Below are positions 9,686 to 17,948 of a stretch of 64,000 bases of DNA, piece by piece. Below the pieces are notes generated by a model. That model did not search any database and was not told the DNA's origin. It worked only from the letters and a program-made list of their open reading frames with translations. The stretch's first letter is position 1, and each line of letters opens with the position of its first letter. The stretch spans positions 1,676,001-1,740,000 of the forward strand of contig NZ_CP116887.1 in assembly GCF_028421645.1 (NCBI RefSeq). The letters are read 5' to 3'. This DNA is from Aneurinibacillus sp. Ricciae_BoGa-3 (lineage in GTDB: Bacteria; Bacillota; Bacilli; Aneurinibacillales; Aneurinibacillaceae). A program made the translations under genes and the position numbers.

Positions 9686-10870
9686 ATGTATAAAAAGCTG
9701 TTAATCATGCTGCTATCGACACTCTTTATCCTGTCACCGTATACAGCCTTCGCTGAAGTAAAGCCAAAAACAGCACAGAAGGGGATACACATAACAGATC
9801 TGGCTCCAAATGCATCATCGGCCGTTCTGATGGATCGGGATACTGGAGCTATCATCTATGAGAAAAACGGGCATAAGCCTCTGCCGCCCGCCAGCATTAC
9901 GAAAGTAATGACCATGCTGTTAATTATGGAAGCGATTGATCGTGGAGAGATGAAGCTAACGGATAAGGTCCGCACAAGCGAATATGCAGCTTCCATGGGA
10001 GGCTCCCAAATCTTTTTAGAAGCAGGCGAGCAGATGACGGTTAGCGACATGCTCAAAGGCATTGCAGTCGCTTCTGGGAACGACGCGTCTGTTGCTATGG
10101 CTGAACACATGGCTGGAACAGAGGAAGCATTCGTCCAGAAGATGAACGAGCGGGCTAAGCAGCTTGGGATGGATGATACAACCTTTAAAAACTGTAATGG
10201 ACTGCCGGTACCCGGGCATGTTTCGTCTGCCCACGATATTGCAATTATGTCCAGGGAACTCTTAAAGCACGAGCAAATTACGAAATATACAGGCATTTAC
10301 CAGGATTATCTGCGCAAGGATGCCAAAAAACCATTTTGGCTTGTCAATACAAACAAGCTTGTACGCTTCTATACAGGAGCAGACGGACTGAAAACAGGCT
10401 ATACGAGTGAAGCAAAATTCTGCCTCACAGCTACGGCCAAGCGCGGGAATATGCGGGTTATTGCCGTTGTGATGGGTGAACCAGATTCCAAGGTCCGCAA
10501 TCAGGAAGTCTCATCCATGTTAGACTTTGCATTCAACCAGTACACGACGCTGCCCCTTTATAAAGATCAGCAGGTTGTGCAGCAGGTGAAAGTGGATAAA
10601 GGAAAGCAGGCAAGCGTAAATGTGATCGTTCCTTACCGCTTCAGCATGCTGCTGAAAAAAGGACAAAAAGCCGAGCACTATGAAAGAGTCGTGACCATTA
10701 AACAAGATATTAAAGCACCTGTGGCCAAAGGCGAAAAACTGGGCCAGATAACCATCCGCAAAGATGGCAGAACAATGGCCTCCATTGACCTGGTCGCTGC
10801 GGATGCGGTCGGTCGGGCTAACTGGTGGGATATCTTCTCACGGACGGCCCGCAGAATGTTTGGCGGTTAA
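9686..10870 (+). CDS. dacF: forespore D-alanyl-D-alanine carboxypeptidase
   Basis: A 394-residue penicillin-binding protein of the low-molecular-weight S11 family. A signal peptide (residues 1 to about 23, ending TAFA) is followed by the serine peptidase domain with SITK (catalytic Ser about 70), SGN near 133 and KTGYT near 236, then the PBP5 C-terminal beta domain and a probable amphipathic tail anchor. It trims the terminal D-Ala of peptidoglycan stem peptides during spore wall formation. I use ATG 9686 (GGAGG upstream) rather than the TTG seven codons earlier. Its position directly before spoIIAA is conserved in Bacillus. Confidence 0.94.
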   Translation: MYKKLLIMLLSTLFILSPYTAFAEVKPKTAQKGIHITDLAPNASSAVLMDRDTGAIIYEKNGHKPLPPASITKVMTMLLIMEAIDRGEMKLTDKVRTSEYAASMGGSQIFLEAGEQMTVSDMLKGIAVASGNDASVAMAEHMAGTEEAFVQKMNERAKQLGMDDTTFKNCNGLPVPGHVSSAHDIAIMSRELLKHEQITKYTGIYQDYLRKDAKKPFWLVNTNKLVRFYTGADGLKTGYTSEAKFCLTATAKRGNMRVIAVVMGEPDSKVRNQEVSSMLDFAFNQYTTLPLYKDQQVVQQVKVDKGKQASVNVIVPYRFSMLLKKGQKAEHYERVVTIKQDIKAPVAKGEKLGQITIRKDGRTMASIDLVAADAVGRANWWDIFSRTARRMFGG

Positions 10871-10881
10871 TCGCGATAAAT

Positions 10882-10922
10882 CGGGAGAAAAGGGAAAGCT
10901 GTCTCATTCTCCCGGTTTTTTT
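10882..10922 (+). terminator. terminator between dacF and spoIIAA
   Basis: CGGGAGAA pairs with TTCTCCCG across about 17 bases and is followed by GTTTTTTTC. It separates dacF from the spoIIA operon. Confidence 0.8.
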
Positions 10923-10938
10923 CTAGTTTTGTCGGGGG

Positions 10939-10966
10939 GCAGGAATCTATCTTTCTGCCGTAGAAT
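10939..10966 (+). promoter_or_regulatory. sigma-H promoter of the spoIIA operon
   Basis: GCAGGAATC (10939-10947) and GTAGAAT (10960-10966) with a 12-base spacer fit the sigma-H consensus RNAGGAWWW-N11-12-RNNGAAT, with one mismatch in the -35 element. It is 39 bases before spoIIAA, as expected for a locus switched on by Spo0A and sigma-H at the onset of sporulation. Confidence 0.75.
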
Positions 10967-11004
10967 CACCCATCTATCACCTTAGTGAAGGAGTGGGCTT
11001 CCCA

Positions 11005-11355
11005 ATGAGTTTAACAGTCGATATGGAAACAATTGGCGATGTTTTAATTGTACGGCTTGACGGTGAATTGGATCATCACACAGCAGATGACCTGCGTTCC
11101 CAGATGGAAAACGCTATAGACAAGTATAAGACGTATCACATTCTTCTCAGCCTGCAGAACCTCCACTTTATGGATAGCTCCGGCCTGGGGGTGATTCTGG
11201 GGAGGTATAAGCAGATCACCGCAAAAGGCGGCGACATGATCGTCTGCTCCATCAACCCGGTCATCTACCGGTTGTTTGAGCTATCCGGTCTTTTTAAAAT
11301 TATTAAAATCAAGGAATCCGAGCATGAGGCGCTCCTTGTTCTGGGGGTGGCTTAA
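11005..11355 (+). CDS. spoIIAA: anti-sigma F factor antagonist
   Basis: A 116-residue STAS-domain protein nearly collinear with B. subtilis SpoIIAA. The phosphorylated serine is in MDSSGLGVILGRYKQI, at residue 58. When dephosphorylated by SpoIIE it binds SpoIIAB and frees sigma-F in the forespore. A GTG four codons upstream is in frame, but ATG 11005 with AAGGAG before it gives the standard N-terminus MSLTVDME. It is the first gene of the three-gene operon; the stop at 11355 is immediately followed by the spoIIAB ATG. Confidence 0.97.
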   Translation: MSLTVDMETIGDVLIVRLDGELDHHTADDLRSQMENAIDKYKTYHILLSLQNLHFMDSSGLGVILGRYKQITAKGGDMIVCSINPVIYRLFELSGLFKIIKIKESEHEALLVLGVA

Positions 11356-11808
11356 ATGAAGAAGAGTGAACGCAATTATATGTCCCTCCAATTCTCGGCG
11401 CGCAGTGAAAATGAAGGTTTTGCCCGTATCGCGGTGGCTGCCTTCTTATCCCGACTGGATATCACGCTAGAAGAGATTGAAGAGATTAAAACCGTCGTAT
11501 CAGAGGCTGTTACCAATTCTATTATTCACGGCTATGAGGAAGATGAGAATGGGCTTGTAACCATCTCGACCTCTTACAGCGACATGGCTATTGAAATTAT
11601 TGTGGAAGACAATGGGATCGGGATTGCTAACCTCGACGAAGCACGGCAGCCGCTGTTCACGACGAAACCGGAGCTCGAACGATCCGGAATGGGCTTTACG
11701 ATTATGGAGAACTTCACGGACAGTATGGAAGTTTCAACAGGGTTGCACCTTGGAACACGCATCCGCCTGGTAAAATACCTGGCCAAAAATGAAGCGTTGT
11801 GTAATTAG
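11356..11808 (+). CDS. spoIIAB: anti-sigma F factor, serine kinase
   Basis: A 150-residue GHKL-fold kinase. The N box [11 protein letters not shown], the G1 box VEDNGIGI and the segment [20 protein letters not shown] (split here by family convention into lid and G2) are all present, and the C-terminus ALCN matches B. subtilis SpoIIAB. It sequesters sigma-F before septation and phosphorylates SpoIIAA on Ser58 using ATP. It begins directly after the spoIIAA stop and ends eleven bases before sigF, consistent with translational coupling and balanced stoichiometry. Confidence 0.97.
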   Translation: MKKSERNYMSLQFSARSENEGFARIAVAAFLSRLDITLEEIEEIKTVVSEAVTNSIIHGYEEDENGLVTISTSYSDMAIEIIVEDNGIGIANLDEARQPLFTTKPELERSGMGFTIMENFTDSMEVSTGLHLGTRIRLVKYLAKNEALCN

Positions 11809-11819
11809 GAGACACGCCT

Positions 11820-12575
11820 ATGGAAACCGATGTACGAAATGCGAATCATCCCTACTTAAAAGACAAAGAGGTTAAACAACTGCTGGCCCAGAGCCAGGCC
11901 GGAGATGCGACAGCACGAGATACATTGGTCAACAGTAATATTCGTCTGGTATGGTCAGTCGTTCAGCGCTTTATGAATAGAGGGTACGAAGCTGACGATC
12001 TTTTCCAAATTGGCTGTATTGGCCTTTTAAAAGCGATTGACAAATTTGATCTAAATTACGATGTGAAGTTTTCAACTTACGCGGTTCCTATGATTATTGG
12101 GGAAATACAGCGTTTCCTGCGGGATGACGGGACCGTAAAAGTCAGCCGCTCACTAAAGGAAACCGCGCATAAGGTCAGGCGCAAGAAAGAGGAACTATCT
12201 AAAACACTCGGCCGCCTGCCCACGATTAAGGAAATTGCGGAAGAACTGGAAATTACGCCTGAAGAAGTTGTCTACGCACAGGAAGCCAATCGCGCGCCTT
12301 CTTCTATCCATGAGACCGTGTTTGAGAATGACGGGGACCCGATCACACTGATGGACCAGATTGCAGATAAGGATGAGAGCAAATGGTTTGATTCTATCGC
12401 TTTAAAAGAAGTGATAGGAAGGCTTACCGAACGCGAGCAGCTTATTGTATACTTAAGATATTACAAGGATCAAACGCAGTCCGAGGTAGCCGATAGGTTA
12501 GGCATATCCCAGGTACAGGTATCGCGCCTGGAGAAGAAAATTCTGCGGACTATGAAAGACCAGATTGAGCGCTAG
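11820..12575 (+). CDS. sigF: RNA polymerase sigma-F factor
   Basis: A 251-residue sigma-70 family factor of the sporulation B/F/G group: region 1.2/2.1 from VKQLLAQSQAGD, region 2.2-2.4 with NRGYEADDLFQIGCIGLLKA, region 3, and a region 4 helix-turn-helix TQSEVADRLGISQVQVSRLE near the C-terminus. It directs the first forespore-specific transcription. GGAGAC precedes the ATG. The stop lies within a long inverted repeat that ends the operon. In B. subtilis spoVAA follows immediately; here about 30 kb intervenes. Confidence 0.97.
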   Translation: METDVRNANHPYLKDKEVKQLLAQSQAGDATARDTLVNSNIRLVWSVVQRFMNRGYEADDLFQIGCIGLLKAIDKFDLNYDVKFSTYAVPMIIGEIQRFLRDDGTVKVSRSLKETAHKVRRKKEELSKTLGRLPTIKEIAEELEITPEEVVYAQEANRAPSSIHETVFENDGDPITLMDQIADKDESKWFDSIALKEVIGRLTEREQLIVYLRYYKDQTQSEVADRLGISQVQVSRLEKKILRTMKDQIER

Positions 12576-12600
12576 CTTAATCTGGTCTTTACATTTTCAT
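12555..12600 (+). terminator. terminator overlapping the end of sigF
   Basis: AAAGACCAGATT (12555-12566) is the exact complement of AATCTGGTCTTT (12579-12590), with AGC/GCT also pairing inside; TTTACATTTTC follows. The left arm is inside the sigF coding sequence. It lies between convergent sigF and ktrA and may stop transcription from both sides. Confidence 0.75.
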
Positions 12601-13257
12601 TTAGATTTCTTCTTCAAAGCGTTTGAGATCCTCATTGTGGCCAATGACAATTAAAAGATCCCCTTTGTGGATCGTATCTTCAGGACTTGGTGCGATATTA
12701 AATTTATGGTTCGTTTTAATGGCGATTACATTGACCCCAAAATTAGCACGTACATTCAATTCAATAAGCGTTTTTCCGTCCATTTTTTCCGAAGCGGAGA
12801 CCTCGGCTACACTATAGTCCGGAGAGAGTTCGACAAAATCAAGCACATTGGGAGAGATGAGGTTGTGCGCCACCCGGATTCCCATGTCCCTTTCAGGAAA
12901 TACGACCCGGTCGGCGCCAACTTTATATAAGACCTGCCCGTGCCGCGGATTCTGCGCTTTGGCTACAATTCTCTTAACACCCAATTCTTTTAAGAGGAGA
13001 GTAGTAAGTATGTTCGCCTGAATATCTACGCCGATGGCTACAACCACCACATCGAAATTTCGGATGCCGATCTCCTGCAACGCTTGTTCATCTGTTGAGT
13101 CTGCCTGCACCGCATGGGTTGCATTATCGGCATGCATCTGCACTCTTTCCTCGTTTTCGTCTATCGCCATTACTTCATAGCCTGACGAATGCAAGTAGTG
13201 TACCACGCTGCTGCCAAAACGCCCTAAACCAATTACTGCGAACGATTTCTGAGACAT
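12601..13257 (-). CDS. ktrA: potassium uptake regulatory subunit KtrA
   Basis: A 218-residue RCK protein. The Rossmann NAD/ADP-binding motif GLGRFGSSVVHYL is at residues 10-22 and an acidic residue ends beta-2 (MAIDENEE); the RCK_C domain covers the last 75 residues (FVELSPDYSVAEVSASEKMDG onward). KtrA forms an octameric cytosolic ring gating the KtrB channel in response to ATP/ADP, and RCK_C of this family can bind c-di-AMP. The start has AAGGAG upstream. The matching ktrB gene is 1.8 kb further on, also on the minus strand, with an antiporter gene on the other strand between them. Confidence 0.92.
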   Translation of the reverse strand: MSQKSFAVIGLGRFGSSVVHYLHSSGYEVMAIDENEERVQMHADNATHAVQADSTDEQALQEIGIRNFDVVVVAIGVDIQANILTTLLLKELGVKRIVAKAQNPRHGQVLYKVGADRVVFPERDMGIRVAHNLISPNVLDFVELSPDYSVAEVSASEKMDGKTLIELNVRANFGVNVIAIKTNHKFNIAPSPEDTIHKGDLLIVIGHNEDLKRFEEEI

Positions 13258-13370
13258 CTCCGTCTACAACTCCTTAAATAGACTTTTCATCGTTTATTCT
13301 ACACCTTAAAATAGGGGTACACTACTTATAAATAACAATAAATTCCGCTAAAACGAAAGGTGTTTTTAAA

Positions 13371-14600
13371 ATGGAAGAGACTACGTTAGCCATTCATTCC
13401 GTACTTTATTTGCTCATTGTCATACTTGTCGGTGGGATGATAGCCGGAAAAGTGGCTGCAAAAGTGAAAATCCCGGATGTTGCCGTGTTTTTGCTTCTTG
13501 GAATTCTCATTGGTCCAGGGCTGCATCTTATCTCTGAACCCAGCCGCTCATTTATGAATCAGTTCATACTTGTTCTGGGTGCTACCTTAATTTTGTTTGA
13601 TGGCGGGCGCAACATCCGCCTGCAGTCTTTAAAGAAGGTATGGCCTACCATAAGCCTATTAAGTATTCCTGGTGTTATTATTACCGCGATAATTACCGGG
13701 TATGCCGCGCATCTCTTCTTACATATCCCACTCGTTTTTGGCTTTTTACTGTCTTCTATCATTGCTTCCACTGACCCGGCTACTTTAATCCCGGTATTTA
13801 AACAAGTAAAAATCCGCTCGATTTTGCGCGAAACGGTTGAAAGTGAATCGGCTTTTAATGATGCCACAGGTTCTATCCTGACTTTTAGTGTGCTGGCAAT
13901 TGCTGTAGGAACCAGTGATCTCTCAGTGGGCGTAAGCATGCTGGATTTTGTAAAAGTGGCGCTGGGCGGAATCGTGATCGGTGCCGTCCTCGGATTTGCG
14001 GGCGCCTATCTGGTTTCTCATGTAGTGATTGGCTTTCTGCGGGACTATACGGTTATTGGCATGCTGGTTGTTGCGCTGCTTTCGTATCTGGCAGCGGACA
14101 TGCTGCATGTGAGCGGCTTTATGGCAACCTTTGTTGCTGGGCTAATCTGGGGCAATTCGTCTGATTTCGGGCTTCATATGCAGGAGAAGGAGATGGAAAT
14201 CCATCACTTCTCGGAGAATATTACAGTGATTATGCGGATGCTCATCTTTATCCTATTAGGCAGCCAGGTGGATTTCGCAATGATTATGAAGTATTTATGG
14301 GGTGGGCTGGCCGTTGTTATTATCCTGATGTTCGTGGCGCGTCCAGTGACTGTTTTCGCCTGCGCTCTGCCGGATCGTAAGGCAAAGTGGACGTGGCGGG
14401 AGATGTTATTTATGTGCTGGGTGCGGGAAACCGGTGTGATTCCTGCGGCACTGTCGGGCATGATCGCAGGCAGAGGCGTACCTTACGCGGATGCAATCGC
14501 GTCCGTTACCTTTCTCGTGATATTGATAACCATTTTACTTCAAGCCAGCACTACGCCTTATGCCGCCAGAAAATTAGGGGTAGAGGAAGCAAACACGTAA
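13371..14600 (+). CDS. Na+(K+)/H+ antiporter of the CPA1 (NhaP-like) family
   Basis: A 409-residue integral membrane protein with about 12 hydrophobic helices. The discontinuous-helix and ion-site segments LFDGGRNI (residue about 75), SSIIASTDPATLIPVF (about 125-140) and ESAFNDATGS (about 160) are the hallmarks of CPA1 exchangers. There is no long soluble C-terminal RCK domain, so it is the short NhaP type. It probably exports Na+ or K+ in exchange for protons. It is divergent from ktrA and convergent to ktrB, so the three together look like a cation homeostasis group; that functional link is inferred. Confidence 0.88.
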   Translation: MEETTLAIHSVLYLLIVILVGGMIAGKVAAKVKIPDVAVFLLLGILIGPGLHLISEPSRSFMNQFILVLGATLILFDGGRNIRLQSLKKVWPTISLLSIPGVIITAIITGYAAHLFLHIPLVFGFLLSSIIASTDPATLIPVFKQVKIRSILRETVESESAFNDATGSILTFSVLAIAVGTSDLSVGVSMLDFVKVALGGIVIGAVLGFAGAYLVSHVVIGFLRDYTVIGMLVVALLSYLAADMLHVSGFMATFVAGLIWGNSSDFGLHMQEKEMEIHHFSENITVIMRMLIFILLGSQVDFAMIMKYLWGGLAVVIILMFVARPVTVFACALPDRKAKWTWREMLFMCWVRETGVIPAALSGMIAGRGVPYADAIASVTFLVILITILLQASTTPYAARKLGVEEANT

Positions 14601-14610
14601 GGGGACACAA

Positions 14611-14640
14611 AAGGGACAGCCAGCTGGCTGTCCCTTTTTT
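14611..14640 (+). terminator. terminator after the antiporter gene
   Basis: GGGACAGCCAGCTGGCTGTCCC, in two self-complementary halves, is followed by TTTTTT. It has an 11-bp stem with no loop bases spare, so the innermost pairs open. Confidence 0.88.
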
Positions 14641-15063
14641 CATGGTAAAATGTTGCTTTGAGGTGTTAAAGTGTTCTGGGATGGGGACCACTAGATCCCC
14701 TTCTCTTTGTTTATATGGAAAGTTTATGGGCTCCACAGTGTTGAAGTGCCTTGAGCGATTTTTTAATGGGACCTCCGGTCCCGAAACACCAAAGAAAAAC
14801 ATCGTGAGGCGCATGTCCGCACCTTTCTTTCCCTTGTGGAGCGTGTGGAACAGAGGGCGAAAAAGACCGGCAACTGTCTCCATCATTGAAATACCCAGAT
14901 GTTGCACCTAAACGGTATAAAGGAATCTAAGGCCATCGCCTGCGCTTACGCTTGCCGCTAGCCAAGATTCCCTAATGCCGGTCCGTCCGTCGTTCCACAA
15001 AGCGGCCGTAAAACTTCTATGAGGGGAAAGAAGAGAACGGCATGGCCCGCGATGTTTTTCTCA
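14641..15063 (+). repeat. modular inverted-repeat element, copy A
   Basis: This non-coding element fills the gap between the antiporter terminator and ktrB. Order: an outer module with the hairpin GGGACCTCCGGTCCC; a terminal inverted repeat beginning GAAAAACATCG at about 14794; a second inverted repeat TGTGGAAC...GACCGG; a central hairpin 14922-14971 (GGAATCTAAGGCC against GCCAAGATTCC); the mirror arms; and the opposite terminus ending CGATGTTTTTCTC. Copies B, C and D share 80-95% of each module by eye. No open frame is conserved between copies. It touches the end of ktrB and so may also serve as its 3' end structure. Confidence 0.85.
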
Positions 15064-16416
15064 TCCAATAATAATTTTGCCTTCCGAATAGCGGTAATGT
15101 TTTTTATTGCGATCCCATGTTAACGCGAAAGCAATAGTTAGAGGACCAACACGCCCGGCAAACATGACTATAGAAAGCAGCACTCTGCCAAAAGGGGTCA
15201 GGTGGGGGGTCAATCCCATTGATAACCCCACCGTGCCAAAGGCAGACGTGGTTTCAAAAAGAATCATAAAGACGTTTGCATTCTCCGTAATAGATAGAAT
15301 CATGGTTACAATGATCACCAGCACCAGCGCTGCGAATACGAGGGTTAATGCTTTGTATACTTTCTCCTGCCCAATTCGCTGTTTGTAAAACACCACGTCT
15401 CCCTGGCCCCGTATCATCGACCAGATAGCGCCAAGCAAAGTAGCAAATGTGGTGGTTTTTACGCCACCTCCCGTGGAACCCGGAGAGGCTCCGATAAACA
15501 TAAGCACGATTATCAGAAGTAGAGAGGCCTGATGCATATCCCCGATTGGCAAGGTATTGGCTCCATCCGTACGCGCGCATACGGATTGAAAAAGAGAGCC
15601 CAGGATTTTCCCTGTCCAGTTCAGCGGGAGCAGTGTTTTCGGGTTGTGGAATTCAATTAAAAAAATCAGCAGGGCTCCCCCGAATATTAATACTGCATTC
15701 GTTGTGAGAACCACCTTCGTATGAAGCGAAAGCTTGTCTGTCTTTCTCTTAAAGTAATCCACGAGTTCATCAATAACGACGAAGCCAATTCCGCCCGCGA
15801 TAATAAGTATCATAATTACGATATTGACAACGGGATCATCTACATAAGGGGTGAGGCTTTTAAAATTACCGACGAGATCAAACCCGGCATTATTAAAGTT
15901 GGATACCGAGTGGAAAAGCCCATAGTAAAGCGCTTTGCCCCATCCCATATCGGGAGCCCAGCGTAGCGCGAGAATAAGCGTTCCTACGCCTTCAAACAGC
16001 ACGGTAAAACCAATCACGTGACGGATAAGACGAATAATTCCCCCCACAGAAAGATGATTAAGCGATTCCTGAATGAGAAGCCTCTGGCGAAGCGAAATTC
16101 TTTTCCCCAGTATCAAAACAAACAGCGAAGCAACGGTCATGAACCCTAAGCCGCCAATTTGAATGAGGGCTAAAATGACGAGTTGTCCAAAATAAGAAAA
16201 AGTGGTACCTGTATCGACAACGACTAGGCCCGTTACGCACGTTGCGGATGTCGCTGTAAAAAGGGCGTTTACAAAAGATAGCCCTTCCCCATTTCGCGTC
16301 GAGATAGGCAGGGTCAGCAATAATGCCCCTAGTAAAATAAGGGTTCCAAATCCTATCACAAAAAGTTGAGGGGGACTTATGAGGGTAGCAATTTTTTTCC
16401 AAGCATTTGTCAGCAT
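15061..16416 (-). CDS. ktrB: potassium uptake channel subunit KtrB
   Basis: A 451-residue TrkH/KtrB-family membrane protein made of four M1-P-M2 repeats. The selectivity filter of the first repeat is in SATCVTGLVVVDTG near residue 57, with glycine-containing filters again around NAGFDLVGN, ARTDGANT and SAFGTVGLS. It forms the dimeric Na+-dependent K+ translocating channel regulated by KtrA. CCGGAG precedes the ATG. The 3' end runs into repeat copy A. Length fits KtrB (about 445-455 residues). Confidence 0.93.
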   Translation of the reverse strand: MLTNAWKKIATLISPPQLFVIGFGTLILLGALLLTLPISTRNGEGLSFVNALFTATSATCVTGLVVVDTGTTFSYFGQLVILALIQIGGLGFMTVASLFVLILGKRISLRQRLLIQESLNHLSVGGIIRLIRHVIGFTVLFEGVGTLILALRWAPDMGWGKALYYGLFHSVSNFNNAGFDLVGNFKSLTPYVDDPVVNIVIMILIIAGGIGFVVIDELVDYFKRKTDKLSLHTKVVLTTNAVLIFGGALLIFLIEFHNPKTLLPLNWTGKILGSLFQSVCARTDGANTLPIGDMHQASLLLIIVLMFIGASPGSTGGGVKTTTFATLLGAIWSMIRGQGDVVFYKQRIGQEKVYKALTLVFAALVLVIIVTMILSITENANVFMILFETTSAFGTVGLSMGLTPHLTPFGRVLLSIVMFAGRVGPLTIAFALTWDRNKKHYRYSEGKIIIG

Positions 16417-16591
16417 TGTATATTCTCCGGTTATATTTATTCTCTATTATAATATACCCACTTCCTATACGTTTGTTAAAGCCTCCTTTCCGGAAAGATA
16501 CGACGCCCGTGACTTTTTCTTTGGATAGGCACGCCCTGGGCTTCCTCTTAATAAGGTAGAGAGACGTTCTTAGATGGATGGAGGAGATAGT

Positions 16592-17017
16592 ATGTTGTTT
16601 ACTTATGAGGAAAAAATGCCGCTGCGCATTCTGGATGAAGGGCAATTCTGGAAACGCCAGGAGATGGAACACACACAGGTTATCCGGGCGCTTGTGACCA
16701 ACCTGGAACCCCAGTTCGTTCAGGCTCTTGAGGTGTGGGAGCAGGCATTCTCACAGACGGAAGGCCTGTTCACACGCTACATTGAAGCAGTAGTCCGTTC
16801 TGGAAGCCACGTAGGCCCGGAAATGCACGGACAAATCATGCAATTAGTCTGCTTTGCAGCAGAGCAGAGCCAACAGTTTATTTTATTCCTCAATTATCTC
16901 CTGGCCAACAGCCAGCCAATTAAAACCAATCAAACCGCTATTGTTGTGCTCAACCACATTCGCAGGGAATCCGAGTACTTTATTGGCATTGCGGAATCGC
17001 TTTTATACAAAAGGTAG
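16592..17017 (+). CDS. DUF2935-type protein
   Basis: A 141-residue, mostly alpha-helical soluble protein containing DEGQFWKRQEMEHTQVI near the N-terminus and HIRRESEYFIGIAESLL near the C-terminus. These E..H helices resemble half of the DUF2935 family of Firmicutes, whose ferritin-like four-helix bundle usually has two such halves. GGAGG lies before ATG 16592; six codons upstream an in-frame ATG has no site of its own. It is monocistronic with a good terminator. A metal-binding role is suggested only by the EH pattern. Confidence 0.65.
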   Translation: MLFTYEEKMPLRILDEGQFWKRQEMEHTQVIRALVTNLEPQFVQALEVWEQAFSQTEGLFTRYIEAVVRSGSHVGPEMHGQIMQLVCFAAEQSQQFILFLNYLLANSQPIKTNQTAIVVLNHIRRESEYFIGIAESLLYKR

Positions 17018-17058
17018 GACTGTGCAAGTCCCACAGCCTGCGGCGCCTCTCCTATTAC

Positions 17059-17092
17059 AAGCCTTCAACTAACCGATTGAAGGCTTGTTTCA
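17059..17092 (+). terminator. terminator after the DUF2935 gene
   Basis: AAGCCTTCAA pairs perfectly with TTGAAGGCTT, loop CTAACCGA, then GTTTCATTC. It could also act on the minus strand after the GntR gene. Confidence 0.8.
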
Positions 17093-17133
17093 TTCGATGG
17101 GAATGATTTAATGGAAGGGTAGACCCGGGACGC

Positions 17134-17778
17134 TTACGAATAATCACTTATCACAGACTGTTTAATCTCCTCGATATGTTCCTCCATTAAAATTTGTGCC
17201 TCTTTTATGCGGGAATCGTACAAGGCTTGAACAATTCTTCTGTGCATGTTGTTTGCCTGTAAGGGTCTGTCAAAATTTTTTGTCATAATAATCCCGTACC
17301 AATGAATCTGGATTTCCAATGTATCCATAATCGCGATCATTCTTTGATTACAAGAATGATGAATAACACTTCTGTGTAAATTTCTGTCCGCCTGGAAGAA
17401 AGGGGCCACATCTCCTCGCTGGATGGCTTCCTCTGCATAGTCGGCTTCATTCAACAATGATGTTAAATCTTCCTTCGAAATATAAGACGCAGCTAATTCA
17501 ACCGCCTGGCGTTCCAATGCTTTTCTTAAATCGTAAATTTCGGCTATATCCTTTACCTGGGGTATTCGCACGTATGTTCCAGAGCGCGGCTTTACTTCAA
17601 TTAGCCCGTCTTGTTGAAGCCGATTTAATGCGTCGCGTATCGGTGTTCTGCTCACCCCCAAATCTTCTGTAATTTGATGATAGTCAATGCGGGAACCTGG
17701 TTTAATTTCATTGTAAATAATTTGATCACGGAGATGGAAATAAACCCGGTCATGTAAATTACTGTTGTCAAAACCCAT
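17134..17778 (-). CDS. GntR family regulator (FadR/FCD subgroup)
   Basis: A 214-residue repressor-type protein. An N-terminal winged helix has the GntR signature LGVSRTPIRDALNRLQQDGL (residues about 35-54), and the C-terminal all-helical FCD domain has the metal-binding pattern D...H...H (DRNLHRSVIHHS near residue 130, later MHRRIVQA). FCD regulators bind carboxylic acids or sugar acids. It is divergently transcribed from the SDR-cupin-MFS-amidohydrolase-Rieske cluster, 170 bases away, and is the obvious candidate regulator of it. GGGG precedes the ATG. Confidence 0.9.
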   Translation of the reverse strand: MGFDNSNLHDRVYFHLRDQIIYNEIKPGSRIDYHQITEDLGVSRTPIRDALNRLQQDGLIEVKPRSGTYVRIPQVKDIAEIYDLRKALERQAVELAASYISKEDLTSLLNEADYAEEAIQRGDVAPFFQADRNLHRSVIHHSCNQRMIAIMDTLEIQIHWYGIIMTKNFDRPLQANNMHRRIVQALYDSRIKEAQILMEEHIEEIKQSVISDYS

Positions 17779-17880
17779 TGTTTGTTCCCCTTTTTGTCAT
17801 ATGCAAATCATGATTTTAATTATGATAAATAACTCTAAACATATTAAAAACTTTTATAATTTCTTAATAGTATAAAATGT

Positions 17881-17909
17881 TTGACAATTACGGTGAACTT
17901 CTTTAATAT
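17881..17909 (+). promoter_or_regulatory. sigma-A promoter of the catabolic cluster
   Basis: TTGACA (17881-17886), a 17-base spacer and TAATAT (17904-17909). It is a near-ideal promoter 40 bases before the SDR start. A strong promoter beside a divergent GntR gene suggests repression; A+T-rich partial palindromes nearby (ATCATGATT with AATTATGAT at about 17808-17826) could be operators. Confidence 0.7.
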
Positions 17910-17948
17910 CTAATATATCAGTTATTCAGAAAGGAGTGAATATGGAAT

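Noticed and set aside
12555-12590. Operator for sigma-F control at the 36-base palindrome after sigF
   Set aside because: Its place at the stop codon between convergent genes and the following T-rich tail fit a terminator better.
14551-14907. Minus-strand 118-codon frame and similar frames over the repeats (54676-55155)
   Set aside because: They are open only because the repeats are read through; the frames are not kept between copies and lack start signals.
14922-14971. Cloverleaf-like folding of the repeat's central hairpin, considered as a tRNA
   Set aside because: No T-loop, anticodon arm or acceptor sequence; it is a single long hairpin present in several repeat copies.
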